The notes under the pieces were generated by a model, which was not told where the DNA came from, searched no databases, and saw only the letters and a program-made list of their open reading frames with translations. 64,000 nucleotides of DNA from DSVZ01 sp964568145. GTDB taxonomy: Bacteria > Verrucomicrobiota > Verrucomicrobiia > Limisphaerales > J093. Of this stretch, positions 60,459 to 64,000 are shown piece after piece. Position 1 is the stretch's first letter; every line of letters begins with the position of its first letter. The stretch covers positions 143,897-207,896 of the forward strand of contig CAZMOZ010000006.1 in the NCBI GenBank assembly GCA_964568145.1. The letters run 5' to 3'. A program made the position numbers and the translations under genes.

Positions 60459-62648
60459 ATGCATCGCGCGCCATTTGACGCCAATCGGGAAGGGTCACGT
60501 TGGGGCCGGCCGGGACTTTGGACGCTCCTGACGGTCCTGGCCCCGATCAGCCTCCTCGCCCAGCCGTCCAGCCTGCCCTGGCGGTGGTCCAACCCGCGCC
60601 CGCACGGCAACAACGTCTATGATCTGGCCTTCCGCGACGGCTGGTATTGGCTGGCATGCGACCGCGGTCAGCTTTACGCCGGGACCAACCGCTTCGTCTG
60701 GACGGCCGTGCCCACCGGCACCACGAGGGCGTTGCGCGGGGTCACCTTTTTCGGCGACCAGGTGATCGTCTGCGGCGAGGAGGGCACCGTGCTGCGCGGG
60801 ACGCTGGCCGGCAGCTTCCAGCCCTCCGCCGTGACGCCGGCCACGACGGACTGGCTCGAAGGCGTGGCGGCTTCGAGCACGACCTTGGTGGCTGTGGGCG
60901 ACAACGCCGCGGTTTACCGCAGCACCGACGGCGGGGCGACCTGGCAGCGTGTGAACAGTCTGCCGTTCTCGAACTGGCTGCTCAGCGTGGCTTGGGGCGG
61001 CAACACCTTCGTGACCGTGGGTGAAAGCGGCTTGATCGCCACCAGTGCGGACGGCCAGTCGTGGCGCCGGCGCACCAGCAACGTGAACACCAGCCTGAAC
61101 CGCGTGGTGTACCAGGGCGGGCGGTTTTACGCGGTGGGGGAGAACGGCGTGCTGCTCTCGAGCGCGAACTTGGGCGCAAACTGGACCCGCGAGTCGCTGG
61201 GCATCACGAACACGCTGTACGCCTACGCCCAGGCCGGCACCGCGTCCGGCACGCCACGGCTGGTGGCGGGCGAGAGCGCGCTGTGGCTCAAGTCGAGTCC
61301 GACCGGCGGCTGGACCAACCAGCTCGGCGCCGACAGTCTGTTGCCCGCGCCCACATGGGACTACTTCGGCGCGGTGTGGGACGGCGACCGGTTTTTCGTG
61401 GCCGGGCGCACCGGCCTGATGGTCGAGAGCCTCCAAACCAACGTGAGTTCCGGCTCCACCACCTACGAGGGCACGCTCTGGTTCGAGGAATCCGACTCGC
61501 CGCGCGACTGGCTCTGGGACGTGCTTGCCCTGCCCGGGCTGTACATCGCCGTGGGCGACCGCGCGCAGGTCGTGACCAGCGAAAACGGCGCGGATTGGTG
61601 GAGCGAAACGGTGCCTTCCGCCGTGACCAACGCCGTGTTTCTCGGCGTCGGCGGCTCCAGCAAGCTTGTCGTGGCCGCCGGCAGCGAGGGCGCGTTGATG
61701 TTCAGCGAGTCCGCCGTGACCCACGTGACGCTCACCAACACCGTGGTCGAGTTCGTGAACTGCGCCTGGACGACCAACACCGTCGAGACCACGAACGCGG
61801 TGAATCTGCTCGGCGTGCGCTGGACGGCGGTCGAGCCCCGCCCCGGCACGAACGCACTGCAAGGCGTCTGCGAGCGCGCCGGCCGGTTCGTGGTGGCGGG
61901 CGACTTCGGCACCGTGCTCACCAGCACCAACGCCAGCGACTGGAGCGCGACCTCGCTGCCCGGCCAGCCGCATTTGAGCGCGGTGGCTGCGGGCGATCCG
62001 GGCTTCGTCGCCACCGGCAGTCGCGGCGCGATCTGGTTCAGCCCGGACGCCGGGGAGTGGTCGCCGCGCGTCTCCGGCACCACGAACTGGATTTACCGTG
62101 TCGCCTGGGTGAACGGCGGCTTCGTGGCCGTGGGCCAGAACGGAACGCTGCTTGCCAGCCCCGACGGCCTGGCCTGGACCCCGCGGGCCAGCGGCACCAC
62201 CGCCTGGCTCACGGATGTGGCGTACGCGGCTGGCCGCTACTTCGTGTGCGGCACGCAAGGCACCGTGCTGGTCAGTTCCAACGCCGTGGACTGGGCTTCG
62301 GTCGGCACCATCACCGGCAAATCGCTGTACGGGCTGGCGACGCGCAACAGCCAGTTGGTGACGGTGGGCGTGGAGGGCGTGATCCTGCGCGCGTTGCTGG
62401 ACACCGCGGCGCCGGTCCAGATCGCCAGCTACGACCACGAGCCGTGCCCGGATGCGCGCGTGGACCGGTTCCGGTTCCGCGGCCACGTGGACCAGAGCTT
62501 CACCCTGGAAGCCTCGGAAGACCTGCGGGTGTGGCAGGCGGTGGGCGAGTTCGGGTTCGACTACGAGGAGTTCGAGCACGAGCTGGTGCGCACCAGCCTC
62601 GCGCCGGCGGCGGCCGAGTATTTCCGGGCCAGACTTACGGGTCCATGA
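60459..62648 (+). CDS. Secreted Ycf48/BNR-like beta-propeller protein
   Basis: A 729-residue product with a signal peptide (PGLWTLLTVLAPISLLAQPS). It consists of many WD40-like/Ycf48-type blades with the alternating pattern VTVGESGLIATSADGQSWRR / FYAVGENGVLLSSANLGANW / FVAVGQNGTLLASPDGLAWT. The C-terminal 65 residues (FRFRGHVDQSFTLEASEDLR-VWQ ... EYFRARLTGP) form a domain typical of Verrucomicrobia secreted proteins (SxxFxLEAS-DL-xW). The function is unknown; it may be a surface protein. A homologous pattern closes the CBM9 protein at 644. It does not look like the cyanobacterial photosystem assembly factor. Confidence 0.82.
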   Translation: MHRAPFDANREGSRWGRPGLWTLLTVLAPISLLAQPSSLPWRWSNPRPHGNNVYDLAFRDGWYWLACDRGQLYAGTNRFVWTAVPTGTTRALRGVTFFGDQVIVCGEEGTVLRGTLAGSFQPSAVTPATTDWLEGVAASSTTLVAVGDNAAVYRSTDGGATWQRVNSLPFSNWLLSVAWGGNTFVTVGESGLIATSADGQSWRRRTSNVNTSLNRVVYQGGRFYAVGENGVLLSSANLGANWTRESLGITNTLYAYAQAGTASGTPRLVAGESALWLKSSPTGGWTNQLGADSLLPAPTWDYFGAVWDGDRFFVAGRTGLMVESLQTNVSSGSTTYEGTLWFEESDSPRDWLWDVLALPGLYIAVGDRAQVVTSENGADWWSETVPSAVTNAVFLGVGGSSKLVVAAGSEGALMFSESAVTHVTLTNTVVEFVNCAWTTNTVETTNAVNLLGVRWTAVEPRPGTNALQGVCERAGRFVVAGDFGTVLTSTNASDWSATSLPGQPHLSAVAAGDPGFVATGSRGAIWFSPDAGEWSPRVSGTTNWIYRVAWVNGGFVAVGQNGTLLASPDGLAWTPRASGTTAWLTDVAYAAGRYFVCGTQGTVLVSSNAVDWASVGTITGKSLYGLATRNSQLVTVGVEGVILRALLDTAAPVQIASYDHEPCPDARVDRFRFRGHVDQSFTLEASEDLRVWQAVGEFGFDYEEFEHELVRTSLAPAAAEYFRARLTGP

Positions 62649-62830
62649 ACTGCTGGCAGCGGCGTGTGACCGGGAACCCCGACCTTCCCGATGAACGCGG
62701 ATGAACAAGGAGCAACGCTCGTGCCGCGCAAAATTCTCCGGCTACGTAACTCATTTAACGACTCCTTTAACCACCGGCGGTTGCGGCTCAGCCGCGTCAG
62801 ATCCATTCGTGGTTCAAAACTCCTGTTGAG
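62649..62830. other. Intergenic gap with a short 10-bp-period repeat
   Basis: No gene. The two 10-bp units gatgaacgcg and gatgaacaag at 62690-62709 are a decamer pair that resembles ggacacgaat/caacacgaag at 63544-63563. Confidence 0.4.
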
Positions 62831-63583
62831 ATGAAGCTTCCCCGCGTGCCGCATGCCTGGCGGCTCAGCCCGCGGCAGGCCGTCGCCGTCCAGCGCCGGC
62901 TCGCGTCGCGCGTGGTCGTGGCGCCGCCCGACCGCGAAATGCGCCGCGTGGCGGGCCTGGACGCGGCGTTTAGCGTGGACGGCCGCCGCTGCCTGGCCGT
63001 GGCCGTGGTCTGGGACCGGGTCGGGCGCCGCGTGACGGAGGTGGCGTCGGCGTCCCGGCCGGTGCGTTTCCCGTACGTGCCGGGGCTGCTGTCGTTTCGC
63101 GAGGCGCCCGCCCTGCTGGCCGCCTTGCGCAAGCTGCGACAGCCGGTGGACGTGTTGCTGTGCGACGGCCAGGGGCTGGCGCATCCGCGGCGTTTCGGCA
63201 TTGCCTGTCATCTGGGCGTGCTGTGCGACCTGCCCGCCGTGGGCTGCGCCAAAAGCCGGCTGGTCGGCGAGCACGCGGAACCGCCCCTGCACACCGGCGG
63301 TTACGCCGCCCTAACCGCGAAGGGCGAAGTGCTCGGCGCGGTGGTGCGCACCCGCGCCCGGACGCGACCCGTCTTCGTCAGCGTCGGCCACAAGCTGGAC
63401 CTCCCGAGCGCCGTGAAGCTGGTGCTGGCGTGCGTGCGCAACAGCCGCGTGCCCGAGCCGACCCGCCTGGCGGACCGGCTGGTGGCGGCGTGGAAGCGCG
63501 GTGGAGCGCCGCCCGGCCGGGGCGATTCGACAGGACCACCAATGGACACGAATCAACACGAAGCAGGACGGGCGAGGCAGTAA
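62831..63583 (+). CDS. nfi: Endonuclease V (deoxyinosine 3'-endonuclease)
   Basis: A 250-residue product. Family motifs occur in order: RRVAGLDAAFSVDG (metal Asp), VRFPYVPGLLSFREAPALLA (the FPYIPGLLSFRE signature), VDVLLCDGQGLAHPRRFGIA-CHLG (Asp and DGxGxxHPR), VGCAKSRLVGEHAEP (GVAKSxL), and FVSVGHKLDLPSAVKLVLAC (SxGHxxxLxxAxxxV). It cleaves DNA one base 3' of deoxyinosine for repair. The last 20 or so residues (GRGDSTGPPMDTNQHEAGRA) are beyond the family's normal end and are encoded partly by a 10-bp-period intergenic-type repeat, so the original stop was probably lost. Confidence 0.92.
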   Translation: MKLPRVPHAWRLSPRQAVAVQRRLASRVVVAPPDREMRRVAGLDAAFSVDGRRCLAVAVVWDRVGRRVTEVASASRPVRFPYVPGLLSFREAPALLAALRKLRQPVDVLLCDGQGLAHPRRFGIACHLGVLCDLPAVGCAKSRLVGEHAEPPLHTGGYAALTAKGEVLGAVVRTRARTRPVFVSVGHKLDLPSAVKLVLACVRNSRVPEPTRLADRLVAAWKRGGAPPGRGDSTGPPMDTNQHEAGRARQ

Positions 63584-63666
63584 CGCAAGCGTTTTGATCC
63601 GCAAAGAACTTGCTCAAACTTGCGCCCGAACCAAGACCAGCCAGTCCGGGGCGGCACTCCGGCGGC

Positions 63667-63831
63667 TCAGCGGTTGAGCAGGTAGATCACCCCGCCGAAG
63701 AGCGCGGCCACAAGGGCGCCAAAGGCCACTGCGACCAGATGCACGCGGCGCCGATGGCGCTTGTTGCTCCGGCCCATGCCAGGCAGGAGGTAATAGCGCC
63801 GGTCTTCGCGGTTGCGCTTGCGGCCAAACAT
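63667..63831 (-). CDS. Small basic single-pass membrane protein
   Basis: A 54-residue product starting at the ATG at 63831 with a GGGAAAG ribosome-binding site. A basic, aromatic N-terminus (MFGRKRNREDRRYYLLPGMG, RSNKRHRRRV) is followed by one transmembrane helix (HLVAVAFGALVAALFGGVIY) and LLNR. The positive-inside rule places the N-terminus in the cytoplasm. I recall near-identical short proteins in other Verrucomicrobia but no function. The region 63832-64000 upstream holds no other recognisable gene. Confidence 0.68.
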   Translation of the reverse strand: MFGRKRNREDRRYYLLPGMGRSNKRHRRRVHLVAVAFGALVAALFGGVIYLLNR

Positions 63832-64000
63832 GCTTTCCCGTCGGTCGGAGCCGCCATGCTTCAACAGCCGGCGCGGCCGGGCAAACGCTTTCTGCGGGCC
63901 GCAGGGCCCCCGGTGCCGGGCACCGCGGCGTTTGTGCTGTTCAAGCGCGCGCGCCTGTGCAAAAGAGCAGCCCGCAACAGTCACCCCGGTCTCGCCGGCC

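Overview
The window is GC-rich bacterial DNA, most likely from a Verrucomicrobiota lineage (Limisphaerales/Pedosphaera-like). The taxonomic cues are two giant VCBS/FG-GAP proteins each carrying two ASPIC/UnbV domains, secreted proteins ending in Verrucomicrobia-style adhesion/PA14-like domains (for example a terminal FWRL motif), a YfhO membrane protein, and several families of dispersed intergenic repeats. This assignment is inference; there is no rRNA or tRNA in the window.

Layout. 0-0.6 kb: a phage-like structural fragment abutting ISL3 transposase remnants. 0.6-8.1 kb (minus strand): a secreted protein with two CBM9-like domains, then a VCBS/UnbV protein followed by an overlapping formylglycine-generating-enzyme-like lipoprotein. 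8.1-11.2 kb: a graveyard of mobile DNA (decayed IS91-type transposase, phage terminase fragment, two small phage-like ORFs, a TolC-family fragment) holding an intact HigBA-type toxin-antitoxin pair. 11.3-21 kb: a hypothetical protein, a YncE-propeller/phosphoesterase fusion, a second VCBS/UnbV protein, a membrane-anchored amidohydrolase and small proteins. 21-26.8 kb: a marR-lplT-lnt-aas operon whose products should form one lysophospholipid cycle (Lnt makes lysophospholipid, LplT flips it inward, Aas re-acylates it). 27-35.6 kb: guaA, then a GT2-methyltransferase-YfhO-MMPL envelope cluster. 35.9-43 kb: an ABC-2 permease, three consecutive SPFH (HflK/HflC-like) proteins and a His-rich P-type ATPase in one direction. 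43.3-48.1 kb: a 2-oxoacid:ferredoxin oxidoreductase (korAB) cotranscribed with a histidine kinase and response regulator. 48.5-53 kb: uvrA and argC. 53.4-60.2 kb (plus strand): a Tat-exported Gfo/Idh/MocA oxidoreductase and a sigma-54 circuit (NtrC-type regulator, twin palindromic sites, a near-consensus -24/-12 promoter, a secreted PPV-repeat/coiled-coil protein, a strong terminator, an outer-membrane barrel and a sensor kinase). 60.4-63.8 kb: a Ycf48-like propeller protein, endonuclease V and a small single-TM protein.

The most unusual signal is a family of degenerate heptanucleotide (7-bp period) arrays, 42-126 bp long, at eight places. They are built from a small set of heptad types (gtTCATG-like, gatgccg-like, gtcagaa-like, gatttcg-like, ggaactt-like, ggggggc-like) that switch type while keeping the 7-bp phase. 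Four lie inside otherwise intact genes (aas, twice in uvrA, and one VCBS protein) as in-frame linker insertions; two form the lplT-lnt and lnt-aas junctions, where they supply the start codon and stop codon of lnt. Because 7 and 3 are coprime, an array of a suitable heptad is open in every frame, which may explain how the arrays enter genes. A second element, a 77-bp repeat present twice with compensatory base changes in one hairpin, looks like a structured mobile or RNA element.
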